The translations under genes were made by a program, and so were the position numbers. Positions 24,780 through 33,749 of a stretch of DNA of 64,000 bases are shown here, one piece after another. This DNA is from SHZI01 sp040080965. GTDB lineage: Bacteria > Pseudomonadota > Gammaproteobacteria > Steroidobacterales > GCA-2729495. The stretch lies in contig JBEBHH010000005.1 in NCBI GenBank assembly GCA_040080965.1, positions 62,001 to 126,000 on the forward strand, read 5' to 3'. Each line of letters starts with the position of its first letter. Position 1 is the first letter of the stretch. The notes beneath the pieces were generated by a model. The model was not told the DNA's origin and did not search any database. It saw only the letters and a list, made by a program, of their open reading frames with translations.

Positions 24780-26099
24780 CTACCCCGCATGCTGCCAGAG
24801 TGGCCCCCGCATCCCCGACTTCCTCAATGCGTTGAACAGTCGATGGTTGAAGCGAAGGCCCAGTGAGGGCACGACCCAGCGATTGTGTCTGACCGCGCGG
24901 CGCTCAATGGCTTCCAGCACGCGATTCCGGAACTCACCGAGGCGGGCCGCCAGACCGGCATCGACGGCCTCGTGATCGTCCTTGTAGGCCATCAGGATCG
25001 CGCCGTAGGGGTCGAGAGCCTCGATAAAGTCCAGCGAGCGCTCGACGTCATCGAGGGATTCATTCCGGGTACCCAGGATGAATGTGTGGCAATCCTTGAT
25101 CCCTGCCTGCCTGCAGGTTGAGCTGGTCGCCCGGATCCTCTCGGTGGTGAAGCCCTTCCGCAGACGCGCCAGGCCCTCGTCCGTGCCGGAATCCGAGCCG
25201 ATCTCGACGCCGGCGCAGCCGGACCGCGCCATGACGTCAGCCAGCTCCTGGTCGAAGCGCACGGGATTCAGGTAGCACGTCCAGGGCGTCCGCAGGCCTC
25301 GCGCAATGAGCGCCTGGCAGACCTCCCTGGCATGGTGCGGCGGCAGATTGAACACCGAATCAACGACGAAGACATGGCTGATGGCCGGGTGTGCGGCCAG
25401 CATGGCCTCCCACTCGTCGGCTACAACTTCGCCCGTGCGCTGGCGGATGACGCGGCCTTCAATCAGGGGGTAGGTGCAATAGTCGCACTGCAGGGCACAG
25501 CCACGCTTGGTCTGGATGGATGTCGTGCCCGAATGCTCGTAGTAGCGGGCGTCCACCCACTGGCGCTCCGGGCGCACGATCTTCTTGATGTCCAGGAAAT
25601 CGTGACGGCGGAGGCCATCGATCCGGGTCGCACCTTTGCCGCTGAGCAGGTTCCTGATGCCACCCGTGTCGCGCGAACCCGCAGCCAGGCGGGCGATCAG
25701 CTCCGCAAATGCTTGCTCGCCCTCGCCAGTGATCCCGTAGTCAAGGCCAAAGCGCTCCATCAGCTCGCCCGCGATCACGCTGAAACCGCCGCCGCCCATC
25801 ACGATCGGGGCTGCACTGTGCGCCCGGACGGTGCGAATGACTTCTTCGTAGTAGTCCAGCGTCGTGCCCGTGTCCGTGTAGTCGGCGTTCTGGATGTTGC
25901 GCATGCTGATGGCAACGAGTTCGGGAGTGAACTCATCGAGACGCCGCGCGAGGAAATCCAGCGGCTGGTCCTCGAAGCAGAGATCGATGAGCGTCTTTTC
26001 GTGGCCATCGCCGACGACGCTCATCATGTACAGGATGCCGAGGGGGAGCACGGGATCGGGCAAATGCTCGCGGTTCGGTGACACGAAGGCGATGCGCAT
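24780..26099 (-). CDS. B12-binding-domain radical SAM enzyme of the pigment locus
   Basis: A 439-residue protein. The N-terminal 140 residues have the Rossmann-like B12-binding fold (MRIAFVSPNREHLPDPVLPLG; MGGGGFSVIAGELMERF; GEGEQAF) but no DxHxxG motif, so cobalamin, if bound, would be base-off or absent. The radical SAM core carries Cx3Cx2C at Cys201, Cys205 and Cys208 (RGCALQCDYCTYP). The family includes methyltransferases and ring-forming enzymes. It lies 6 bases downstream of the chorismatase and is probably co-transcribed with it. It could modify the aryl head group; the reaction cannot be deduced. Confidence 0.85.
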   Translation of the reverse strand: MRIAFVSPNREHLPDPVLPLGILYMMSVVGDGHEKTLIDLCFEDQPLDFLARRLDEFTPELVAISMRNIQNADYTDTGTTLDYYEEVIRTVRAHSAAPIVMGGGGFSVIAGELMERFGLDYGITGEGEQAFAELIARLAAGSRDTGGIRNLLSGKGATRIDGLRRHDFLDIKKIVRPERQWVDARYYEHSGTTSIQTKRGCALQCDYCTYPLIEGRVIRQRTGEVVADEWEAMLAAHPAISHVFVVDSVFNLPPHHAREVCQALIARGLRTPWTCYLNPVRFDQELADVMARSGCAGVEIGSDSGTDEGLARLRKGFTTERIRATSSTCRQAGIKDCHTFILGTRNESLDDVERSLDFIEALDPYGAILMAYKDDHEAVDAGLAARLGEFRNRVLEAIERRAVRHNRWVVPSLGLRFNHRLFNALRKSGMRGPLWQHAG

Positions 26100-26105
26100 G
26101 GTGGA

Positions 26106-27158
26106 TCAGCTCCGCGGCGAGTCGCCGGGCCCTACCAACTCGCAGACGCCCTCGATCTCCAGCCTCAGTTCCCGTCGGCAGATGTCCGCCTGGACGAAAG
26201 CGATGCTGTTGCCGAGTCGACCGGTCAGTTCTGCCTGGACGAGATCGAGGTCGGCCGGGTCGCGCAGGTACACACGCCAACTGGCTTGCTTCCCAAGGCT
26301 TGTGCCAGGCAGGCGCTCCGCGACTGTGCCCATGAGCCGCTCCAGGTTGGCCAGCGTCTCAAGCAGCTGGGATTGGACGTTGCCGTGCTGCGACTGGTGT
26401 CCGACGATGCTGGAGGTACCCGAGACGAAGAGGCGGTCCCTGGCACGGTCTGGCAGCATCATGGCCCGCGCGAAGGCCGGTGGCCGCGGCCCATACTGGC
26501 GCGGGTAGTGGTAGGCGCTGACCTGCCGGGGATTCTCGATCGCCAGTGGCTCAATGCGACTCGCCAGGATGACGACCGCGAGAGGGGTTCCGGGGGGGCT
26601 GCCGACAGCTGTTGCTGCCGGGTACTGGCCCGGCCTCAGGCCAAACTGATCGAACGCCGCGGCGCGACCGTGATTGAACTGCGCGTAGGTCTCGTCATCG
26701 GATGCTCCGTGATTGATGCTCGGCACAAAGTTCCAGACGCGTACCAGGTGCGGGTACCGGAGCGTGGCCACTTGAGTCAGGAGTTCCCGGTAGATCCCGA
26801 GTGTTGCTCCAGCCATCTCCGGCCCTGGTCCTGCAGGCACCCGTGCATGGACGACGATATGTTCGTCGGCGGCTTCCCCGGCACAATCCAGCGGCCCTGA
26901 TTCCGTTCCGGCCCAGAGCTTCACAGGGCCGCCTCCAGTCAGGACCCGCAAAGGCACGACGCCCACATGGGGCGAGACATCAGGAATGGGGGTGGGGCTG
27001 AACCAGAAGGCAAACGACCGGCTCGGGCTGACCAGAACCGTGGCATCCGCGCTGGATTGGAGGCTCTTGCCGGCCGTCAATTGGCCAGTCTGCTCCCGGT
27101 CGGCGATGGGCTGCCGCGGCAATGGTTCAGCAATGAACCCGGACCGGGTAGCTGTCAT
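26106..27158 (-). CDS. Chorismatase (XanB2/Hyg5/FkbO family)
   Basis: Hydrolyses chorismate to a hydroxybenzoate, or to a dihydrodiol in FkbO-type enzymes, plus pyruvate. The 350-residue product has the family signatures LVRVWNFVPSIN, YAQFNHGRAAAFDQFG and the C-terminal QADICRRELRLEIEGV. With the start at 27158, Cys327 and Glu334 lie seven residues apart, as in 3-hydroxybenzoate-forming Hyg5-type enzymes. This fits a supply of 3- (or 4-) hydroxybenzoate starter for the polyene locus, as XanB2 does for xanthomonadin. It is divergent from the first ACP gene. Confidence 0.9.
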   Translation of the reverse strand: MTATRSGFIAEPLPRQPIADREQTGQLTAGKSLQSSADATVLVSPSRSFAFWFSPTPIPDVSPHVGVVPLRVLTGGGPVKLWAGTESGPLDCAGEAADEHIVVHARVPAGPGPEMAGATLGIYRELLTQVATLRYPHLVRVWNFVPSINHGASDDETYAQFNHGRAAAFDQFGLRPGQYPAATAVGSPPGTPLAVVILASRIEPLAIENPRQVSAYHYPRQYGPRPPAFARAMMLPDRARDRLFVSGTSSIVGHQSQHGNVQSQLLETLANLERLMGTVAERLPGTSLGKQASWRVYLRDPADLDLVQAELTGRLGNSIAFVQADICRRELRLEIEGVCELVGPGDSPRS

Positions 27159-27310
27159 TCGGGACCCCCCTCTGCTCGCGCTTCTGGTCGCGAGACCCCT
27201 TCCGCGGCCAATCATGCCACAGAGACCTCGGCGTACAGTTCGTTTGCTAGTATTTGACAGCATGATTATCTGGGGGATCGGCCCTCGCGTTCATTGCAGT
27301 GGAGATTGGC

Positions 27311-27592
27311 GTGACTGGGCAGACAGAAACCGAGCGCGAGCTGGCCGGCATGATCGTCGAGCTGCTGAATCTGCCGAATGTCAAACCCGACGGCATTCTT
27401 CCCGAAGCGCCCCTGTTCGGGGAGGGCCTTGGCCTCGACTCGATCGATGCCCTGGAGATCGCCGTTGCAATCTCGCAGCGCTACGGAGTGCAACTCCGGG
27501 CCGAGGATGAGGCCACCAAGCGTGTGTTTGCCAGCCTGCGCAGTCTCGCCCGGCACGTCGACGCTACGCGTGCACCCCGGGCAGCGAACTGA
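27311..27592 (+). CDS. Acyl carrier protein 1 of the aryl-polyene locus
   Basis: A 93-residue ACP with the 4'-phosphopantetheine Ser44 in GLGLDSIDALEI. It starts at GTG 27311 with GGAG 6 bases upstream; a second GTG at 27299 is in frame. The longer C-terminus after the helical core is Arg/Ala-rich. It corresponds to one of the two ACPs (ApeE/ApeF type) of aryl-polyene systems. The next gene is the AMP-ligase that should load an acyl group on it or its partner. Confidence 0.9.
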   Translation: MTGQTETERELAGMIVELLNLPNVKPDGILPEAPLFGEGLGLDSIDALEIAVAISQRYGVQLRAEDEATKRVFASLRSLARHVDATRAPRAAN

Positions 27593-27613
27593 CGATATCG
27601 GTATCAGCTGCCA

Positions 27614-28957
27614 ATGACGGCCTCCGGCGTTCGGCTCCTCGCGCGAAAGCCTGGGGATATCGTCGCACTGTGCAAGAGCCGTCCTGTGGCGATGGAGGAG
27701 TTCCTCGCCCAGGTCGCGGGGCTGGCCGGAATGCTCCCCGACGCTGGCCCGGTCATCAACATCTGTGAGGACCGGTATCATTTTCTCGTCGGATTCGCCG
27801 CGGCCCTCTCCCGTGGGCTGACCACTCTGCTGCCGCCAAGCCCGCTCGACGAAGCGGTCCACGCCATCTGGCGCTCATGGCGTGGAAGTTGCGTGCTGAT
27901 TGACGAGCCGCGACGTGCCCTGGATGCGCCGGTCGTAAACTTCGATGCGTCGGTCACGGGCCCGATCGTGAATCCAGCGATCCCGGGCTCTTTGCTCGCT
28001 GCTGTTGCATTCACGAGCGGCACGACGGGTTCGTCGGTGCCCCAGGCCAAGTCCTGGCAGTCACTGGTAGGCTCAATGGAAACCAACCTCCGATACTACT
28101 ATCCGGTTGCGCCGGTGCCCGTCGTCGTGGTGTCGACGGTTCCACCCCAGCACATGTATGGATTCGAGACGACCATCCTCTCGGCCCTGCGCGGCCAGGT
28201 AACCATGCACGACGGGCGGCCCTTCTATCCGGCGAACGTTGCGGCCGCTCTGCGCGAGGCGCCTGCCCCCCGCGTACTGGTCTCCACTCCGGTCCATCTC
28301 CGCGCCCTGGTGGCGTCGGGGCTGGCCTTCCCGCAACTGGCCCGGGTGCTCTCGGCCACGGCGCCGCTCGAGACAGACCTTGCCAATGAGGTCGAGGGTG
28401 CGTTTGGTTGCGAAGTCACCGAGATCTATGGCTGCACGGAGGTCGGTAGCATGGCGTGGCGCCGACCGGAGTACGGCCAGAACTGGCGCTTCTTCGAGGG
28501 ATTCCACGCAAATGTCCGGGATGGCTCGACTGAGATCGTGGCTGCCCACCTCCAAAGCGCTGTGCGCCTGCCGGATTGCATTGAGTTTGATGCTGATGGC
28601 GGCTTCAAACTGGTCGGGCGCGATAGCGACATCGTGAAGATCGGTGGCAAGCGCACTTCACTCGCCGAGGTAACGCGACTGATCATGGCGATTCCGGGCG
28701 TTGATGACGCTGTCGTGTTTCGCGCGCCGGATGCTACGGACAACACACGCCTCGCCGCGCTGATCGTGGCCAGGGACGGATCCATGGACAGGTCGGGGGT
28801 AAGGGCAGCCCTTATGCCCGTGCTTGACCCGGTATTCATTCCTCGCCCCATGCACTTTGTGTCCGTGCTGCCGCGTGGCCCCACCGGGAAGCTGCAGCGT
28901 GACGCCTTGCTTCAGGTGTTTGCCGAGGCAACTGCGGTGGAAGCCGCGCGCGGCTAG
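27614..28957 (+). CDS. AMP-dependent acyl/aryl ligase (ApeH/XanA2-like)
   Basis: ANL-superfamily ligase expected to adenylate the hydroxybenzoate starter and load it on an ACP. The 447-residue product has A3 FTSGTTGSSVPQAKS, A5 IYGCTEVGSMAWR, A7/A8 KLVGRDSDIVKIGGKRTSL and the A10 catalytic Lys in PTGKLQRD, so it is complete. At under 450 residues it is the compact form found in aryl-polyene clusters. It lies between ACP1 and the acyltransferase, with short gaps. Confidence 0.9.
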   Translation: MTASGVRLLARKPGDIVALCKSRPVAMEEFLAQVAGLAGMLPDAGPVINICEDRYHFLVGFAAALSRGLTTLLPPSPLDEAVHAIWRSWRGSCVLIDEPRRALDAPVVNFDASVTGPIVNPAIPGSLLAAVAFTSGTTGSSVPQAKSWQSLVGSMETNLRYYYPVAPVPVVVVSTVPPQHMYGFETTILSALRGQVTMHDGRPFYPANVAAALREAPAPRVLVSTPVHLRALVASGLAFPQLARVLSATAPLETDLANEVEGAFGCEVTEIYGCTEVGSMAWRRPEYGQNWRFFEGFHANVRDGSTEIVAAHLQSAVRLPDCIEFDADGGFKLVGRDSDIVKIGGKRTSLAEVTRLIMAIPGVDDAVVFRAPDATDNTRLAALIVARDGSMDRSGVRAALMPVLDPVFIPRPMHFVSVLPRGPTGKLQRDALLQVFAEATAVEAARG

Positions 28958-28962
28958 CAGGT

Positions 28963-29871
28963 ATGGCCCAGTTCCGGGACTCTACGCCCTGGCATGCTCG
29001 GCCCGAGGCAGGCCATGGCCTTGGCCTCTGGCTGGTCGAGCGCGTTGCACAGGTCGCGGGTCGCCGCGTGGCGCACCTCTTCGTGGCACCGGTCGCCGCC
29101 TACTTCCTTATGGCGCGCTCCGCCGAACGCCGGGCTTCGCGCGAGTTCCTGGCGCGAGTCACGGGCCGGCCCGCCAGCCTCTTCGATAGCTTCCGGCACT
29201 TCTACACATTTGCGCGAGTAGCGGTCGACCGGATTTTCCTGCTGGCGCCGCGCGGCCACCGCATTCCAATGCAGGTGACTGGTCAGGAGAAGGTGGAGGC
29301 GGCCATGTCTCAGGGGCGGGGAGCCATTCTTCTCGGTGCGCATTTTGGCAGCTTCGAGGCGGCGCGCCAGGTTGGGCTAACCAACCCGAACCTCCGACTG
29401 CGGGTGCTGCTCGACAGGGCTGTGAACCGGCGGCTGATCGACAAGCTTGAACGCATCGCCCCGCAGTTTGCCGCCGATATCATTGACGCCGCCGGGGAGT
29501 CGCGCGCCCTCACGCTGCAGATTGGCGAGTGCCTCCAGGCCGGGGAGTGGGTTGGGTGGCTCGGTGACCGCCATCGTGGCGACGAACGAACAATCACCGT
29601 CGGATTCCTCGGGGAACCAGCGCGCTTTCCGGCCAGCCCCTTCATAATCGCCCACATGTTCCGGGTGCCAGTCTTTCTCGTGGTTGCGAGCTTCGATGGC
29701 TGGGGCTATCAGGTACGGGTGGAGGAACTCGCGGACGTCTCCGGCCCGGTCGCGACCGACCGGGAAACGTTTGTCCGGGAAGGCGTGAACTTTTTTGTGG
29801 CTCGACTGGCGCATCACATAAGCGCCATGCCCGGAAACTGGTTCAATTTCTATGATTTCTGGAATGCATAG
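28963..29871 (+). CDS. LpxL/HtrB-like lipid acyltransferase
   Basis: A 302-residue membrane-associated acyltransferase of the lysophospholipid/lipid A late-acyltransferase family. The Hx4E motif is HFGSFE in GAHFGSFEAAR; GDRHRGDERTITVGFLGEPARFP and a C-terminal NWFNFYDFW match the family. In aryl-polyene clusters this enzyme (often fused to a glycosyltransferase) is thought to put the polyene or a fatty acid on the lipid anchor. Here the glycosyltransferase is a separate gene at 38872. It overlaps the next gene by 20 bases. Confidence 0.88.
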   Translation: MAQFRDSTPWHARPEAGHGLGLWLVERVAQVAGRRVAHLFVAPVAAYFLMARSAERRASREFLARVTGRPASLFDSFRHFYTFARVAVDRIFLLAPRGHRIPMQVTGQEKVEAAMSQGRGAILLGAHFGSFEAARQVGLTNPNLRLRVLLDRAVNRRLIDKLERIAPQFAADIIDAAGESRALTLQIGECLQAGEWVGWLGDRHRGDERTITVGFLGEPARFPASPFIIAHMFRVPVFLVVASFDGWGYQVRVEELADVSGPVATDRETFVREGVNFFVARLAHHISAMPGNWFNFYDFWNA

Positions 29872-30439
29872 CCGCACCCTGATCCTGTTGCTCCTCTTCG
29901 TCTGCAGCGTTGCCCGGGCCGGTAGCGACGAGGCGGAGCGGGTTGCCAGCTTCCTGGCGACGCTAGCGCCCGTCCCGGATGGTGCGATTCCGTTTCTGGA
30001 GCGGCGGATGTCATCCCTTCTGACAGAACCCATCGAAGTGCGGGGAGAGTTGCGCATCGGGAAAGATGGCGTGATCGACAAACGCGTCACTTCCCCCGTC
30101 GAGGAGCGGGTGCAGATCACGGCCCGCACGCTGACGCTGGAACGCAAGGGCACGAGCCGGACCGTCAATCTCGCCGGTGACCCCCGCTGGCAGGCCTTCC
30201 ACGCCGGGATCACCGGTCTGATGAACCGTGATCCGGCCGCTCTGGACAGGGCCTTCACCGTCCGGTTGGAGGAGGGGCCGCAGGGCTGGATCCTGGAGCT
30301 CAGGCCGAAGGGGCCCCGCCGCAAGAACATGGTGGAGCTGATCAGCGCATCCGGTAGGGGCCCGAACCTGCTCGGCTTGCGCCTCGATCAGGGGGGCGGC
30401 GAATGGCAGGAGATGAGCTTCCTCCTGGCCGGGAGCTGA
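29852..30439 (+). CDS. LolA-like outer-membrane lipoprotein carrier homologue
   Basis: A 195-residue secreted protein with signal peptide (cleavage near ARA-GSD) and the beta-rich pattern of LolA_like proteins (IEVRGELRIGKDGVIDKRV; LELRPKGPRRKNMVELI). Such proteins sit beside the MMPL exporter in aryl-polyene clusters and probably carry the lipid product across the periplasm. The start may be the ATG at 29852 or 29864. It is followed after 3 bases by the exporter. Confidence 0.83.
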   Translation: MISGMHSRTLILLLLFVCSVARAGSDEAERVASFLATLAPVPDGAIPFLERRMSSLLTEPIEVRGELRIGKDGVIDKRVTSPVEERVQITARTLTLERKGTSRTVNLAGDPRWQAFHAGITGLMNRDPAALDRAFTVRLEEGPQGWILELRPKGPRRKNMVELISASGRGPNLLGLRLDQGGGEWQEMSFLLAGS

Positions 30440-30442
30440 GGA

Positions 30443-32767
30443 TTGGCCGCGCGCACCGGGAACCGGTGGCTCATTGGCGTGATCGTCGGACTGGCGGCCG
30501 GCCTGGGGTTGGTCCTCTGGCAGGTCAGGCCGACCTACGACCTCGCCTTCTTCCTGCCAGCGCCCGAGACCGAGCAGGAGGCTGTCCTGGTGGAGCGACT
30601 TGGCCAGGGCGCAGGCGCGCGCCTGATGTTTATCGAGATCACCGCCCAACCCGGTCAAGACGTGCTGGCGCAGTCCGCCGCCGTTCGTGAGCGGCTTGCC
30701 CGCTCGCCGCTAGTCCTGCGCGTCGAGAACGGCCAGCGCGATATTTCGATCGACAGCATCCCGGCGTCGATCTGGCGGTGGCGATATGTGCTTGCCGACG
30801 CGGATTGGAGTGGCGGGGGGCTCAGGTCCTCGCTGACCGACCGGGTCGGCGACCTCACCACTCTGGGCGGGACAGAAGTCGCCAGGTTAATTGCCAACGA
30901 TCCGCTATGGCTCGCACCGCGCATCCTGGAGGGCCTGCAGTTCGACCGCGCGGCGAGCGGCCCCCGGTGGTTCGACGGGCAGTCCCAGGCGTACCTGGTT
31001 GCCGAGACCGTGGCAGCCCCCTTCGACATCGCTGCCCAGCGAAAGGCCATCGACGAAGTGCACACGGCGTACCGGGACGCGGGAGGCCGCGATGCGGGTC
31101 TCCAGCTTTACGGTGTCGGTGTCTATGGTGCCCGCATGCAGGAGCTCATCCAGCGGGAGTCCCAGCTGCTTGGTATCGTGGCCACCTTGGCGGTTCTGAC
31201 CATTGTCACGCTGGCCTATCGGTCCACGCGGCTGACACTCCTCAGCGCCATCCCGCTGGCTGCTGCGGTGCTGGGGGGCCTGATCGTCTCCACGGCCGTG
31301 TACGGCAGCATTCACGGCATCACAATTGCATTCGGGGCGACTCTCGTCGGCGTGGTGGACGACTATCCCATGCACCTCTTCAGTCATGCGCGGCACGTCG
31401 CGCCCCGGGAGAGCGTCCGCCTGCTGTTCAGGACGCTGCTGGCGTCGGCGGGCACCGCCATCGTGGCCTACGCGGCGCTGGTCTTCTCGGGCTCCCGCGG
31501 CCTTGCGCAGCTCGGCTTGTTTTCGCTGACGGGCATCGCCTGTGCCATGGCGGTCACCTGCTGGGTTCTGCCGCACCTGATGAAGTCCGCCCCCGCGGTC
31601 CCTCACGATCCAGTTCCCCAGGAATTCCGGCTGTCGGCGCGGATCTGGCTACCGCTGCTCTTGTGCGCCATTGCATCCACGTTCGCTGCCGGTGGCGTGC
31701 GCTGGAACGACAACCTGGGCGATGTAACGCCGTTGCCGCCGTCCCTCCTGGCCCGGGACAACGCGATGCGCCAGCGTTTCGGTGCACCCGATGTCCGCTA
31801 CCTGATCAGTCTCACGGCGGACTCCGAGGATGCCGCTCTCGCAAGCACGGAGGACCTCGAGCGCCGGTTGGGCGCCGCACGGGATGCTGGCCTCCTCGGG
31901 ACATGGTCCGCCGTCACAGCGCTTCTCCCCAGTGAGGCGACCCAGAAGCGGAGACTCGCGGCAATCCCGCCCGCCGACGAGCTGCACGAACGGGTGCGCG
32001 AGGCGGCGCAGGGCCTGCCATTCCGTCGGGACGCCTTCGAGCCATTCCTGGCCGGGGCGGCCGAGGCGCGTGGCCTGGAGCCGCTCCATGCGGCAGATCT
32101 GGCTGACGGCTTTGCGGGTGATTTTGTCAGTAGCCACCTGGCCCAGTCGGGGAGCCGCTGGCGGTCCGTGGTGTTCGTCACCGGCCTCGCGGCCCCTGCC
32201 CAGCTGACCGCCTGGCTGGCGAAGCAGGCTCCCGGCGCCGAACTGGTCGACCTAAAGGCCGCGAGTGAATCGCTGGTCAGGGGCTATCGTGTCCATCTGA
32301 TAACCATTCTTGCGGCGGCCACTGCGCTCATTGCGGTCCTCATTCTCTGGTCGACCGGCAGCGCGAGCCGCTTCATCTGGTCAATTGGCACCGTGGCGGC
32401 GTCGGTCGTATTCACGCTGGCTGCCGTCAACTGGCTCCATGGCTCCGTCTCGGTCTTTCACATGGTCTCGCTGGTGCTGGTCGCTGGCCTTGGCGTGGAC
32501 TATTGCCTGTTCTACAGCCGCCCCGGCGTGTCCAGAACGGAGTTCCTGGACACCCGGCACGCCGTCATGGCGTGCGCATCCTCGACGGCTGGCGCGTTCG
32601 CCATCCTCGGGACGTCATCCATACCCTTGCTGGGCTCGATCGGGACCACTGTAGGCATCGGGACAGCCTTGATGTTCGTCGTTGCCCGGTTCGGCTGCCA
32701 GGCTTTGCCGCCGCCAGCCGCCACGGACTCCGCGTCCTCACGTGCACTGTCTTCCTTCATGTCCTAA
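30443..32767 (+). CDS. MMPL/RND-type exporter of the aryl-polyene locus
   Basis: A 774-residue inner-membrane protein with about twelve spans in two halves, each preceded by a periplasmic domain. Intramembrane acidic residues lie in GVVDDYPMHLFSHARH and GLGVDYCLFYSR, as in MMPL lipid exporters. It probably flips or exports the aryl-polyene lipid with its LolA-like partner. The start is TTG at 30443 (MAARTGNRWLIGVIVGL). No adaptor protein gene is in the locus. Confidence 0.9.
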   Translation: MAARTGNRWLIGVIVGLAAGLGLVLWQVRPTYDLAFFLPAPETEQEAVLVERLGQGAGARLMFIEITAQPGQDVLAQSAAVRERLARSPLVLRVENGQRDISIDSIPASIWRWRYVLADADWSGGGLRSSLTDRVGDLTTLGGTEVARLIANDPLWLAPRILEGLQFDRAASGPRWFDGQSQAYLVAETVAAPFDIAAQRKAIDEVHTAYRDAGGRDAGLQLYGVGVYGARMQELIQRESQLLGIVATLAVLTIVTLAYRSTRLTLLSAIPLAAAVLGGLIVSTAVYGSIHGITIAFGATLVGVVDDYPMHLFSHARHVAPRESVRLLFRTLLASAGTAIVAYAALVFSGSRGLAQLGLFSLTGIACAMAVTCWVLPHLMKSAPAVPHDPVPQEFRLSARIWLPLLLCAIASTFAAGGVRWNDNLGDVTPLPPSLLARDNAMRQRFGAPDVRYLISLTADSEDAALASTEDLERRLGAARDAGLLGTWSAVTALLPSEATQKRRLAAIPPADELHERVREAAQGLPFRRDAFEPFLAGAAEARGLEPLHAADLADGFAGDFVSSHLAQSGSRWRSVVFVTGLAAPAQLTAWLAKQAPGAELVDLKAASESLVRGYRVHLITILAAATALIAVLILWSTGSASRFIWSIGTVAASVVFTLAAVNWLHGSVSVFHMVSLVLVAGLGVDYCLFYSRPGVSRTEFLDTRHAVMACASSTAGAFAILGTSSIPLLGSIGTTVGIGTALMFVVARFGCQALPPPAATDSASSRALSSFMS

Positions 32768-32806
32768 AATCGCCCCGTAGTTGCTGACCACACAAGGAGA
32801 TCAGTT

Positions 32807-33229
32807 ATGCAGGCAGTTCGCAGTGGCATATTCATCGCGCTACTTTTCGGCATGGTGGGTCTGGCCCAGGCGCGGGGCAGCGTGCCGATCACTGACCCGG
32901 AGAACAATCCGGTCGTCAGTTCAGACAACAAGGAACTTTCGATCGAGGCCGTCGGCCAGGCTATCCGTGCCGCCGGCGCAAGCCAGGGCTATCCGTGGAC
33001 GGCCAGTGGTGACCAGCCGGGAAAGCTTCAGCTGACCACGCTGGTCCGCAACAAGCACACCGTCGTGGTGGATGTGACATACGACGCGAAGACCTACAGC
33101 ATTCGCTATGCCAACAGCGTCAACATGAACTACAAGGTCAGCAGCGGCAAGGCCCTGATTCATCCAAACTACAATGTTTGGGTGAGCGAGTTGAAGCAGG
33201 CTATCGATGCTGAGCTGCGCAAGCTGTGA
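32807..33229 (+). CDS. Small secreted protein A of the aryl-polyene locus
   Basis: A 140-residue product with signal peptide (cleavage near AQA-RGS) and a good AAGGAG ribosome-binding site. The mature domain has LTTLVRNKHTVVVDVTYDAKTYSIRY-type strands and a C-terminal amphipathic helix (ELKQAIDAELRKL). Similar small periplasmic proteins occur beside polyene exporters, but I know no function. It lies between the exporter and the next small secreted protein. Confidence 0.75.
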   Translation: MQAVRSGIFIALLFGMVGLAQARGSVPITDPENNPVVSSDNKELSIEAVGQAIRAAGASQGYPWTASGDQPGKLQLTTLVRNKHTVVVDVTYDAKTYSIRYANSVNMNYKVSSGKALIHPNYNVWVSELKQAIDAELRKL

Positions 33230-33282
33230 CGCTTGCCGGCACGCTACTTGTCGAGGTCCGCAGGTCTTAGGGAGGGTACTGA

Positions 33283-33732
33283 ATGTCCAGAAGGAAATTC
33301 CCCGTTGCCGTGGCCGCTGTCGCAGCCGTGCTGTTCGCGAGCGGAACGTCTGCCCGTGACGACGTGGTGAGGTTCCCTGTGGGCGAGGCAATCACGGCGC
33401 CCGCAGCAACCGAGAAGCTCAATCGGAACGTCACGTTCTTCTTCGGGGACACCCCCCATCCGGAAGTTGAGCGCAGCTTCGGCGTCTACACCAGCAACAA
33501 GAAGACAAACGGCTTCAACAAGTCGGCGAAGGTTGCCTGCGACTGGGCATTCCTGTCGGCCCTGCTGTCCTTCCAGGATCGAGCGATGCGGGAAGGCGGC
33601 GATGCCGTGATCAATATCGCAAGCTTCTACAAGTCCAACGAAGTGCGCAGCACGACCGAGTATGAGTGCGGCACCGGGGACCTTATGGTCGGCGTGGCTT
33701 TTCGGGGCGAAGTCGTAAAGCTCAAGAAGTAG
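33283..33732 (+). CDS. Small secreted protein B (excinuclease-ATPase-like misnamed family)
   Basis: A 149-residue product with signal peptide (cleavage near SA-RDD), preceded by AGGGAGGG. The mature part has FFGDTPHPEVERSFGVYTSNKKTNGFNKSAK and a conserved CDWAFLSAL and YECGTGDLMVGVAF with two Cys that could pair. Homologues are sometimes labelled excinuclease ATPase subunit in databases, which the sequence does not support: no P-loop is present. Convergent with the ketosynthase-like gene, 17 bases apart. Confidence 0.7.
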   Translation: MSRRKFPVAVAAVAAVLFASGTSARDDVVRFPVGEAITAPAATEKLNRNVTFFFGDTPHPEVERSFGVYTSNKKTNGFNKSAKVACDWAFLSALLSFQDRAMREGGDAVINIASFYKSNEVRSTTEYECGTGDLMVGVAFRGEVVKLKK

Positions 33733-33749
33733 CGGAGCCCGGCGACGGG

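Noticed and set aside
27254..27259. TTGACA upstream of the first ACP gene
   Set aside because: No acceptable -10 element lies 15-19 bases downstream, so I do not list it as a promoter.
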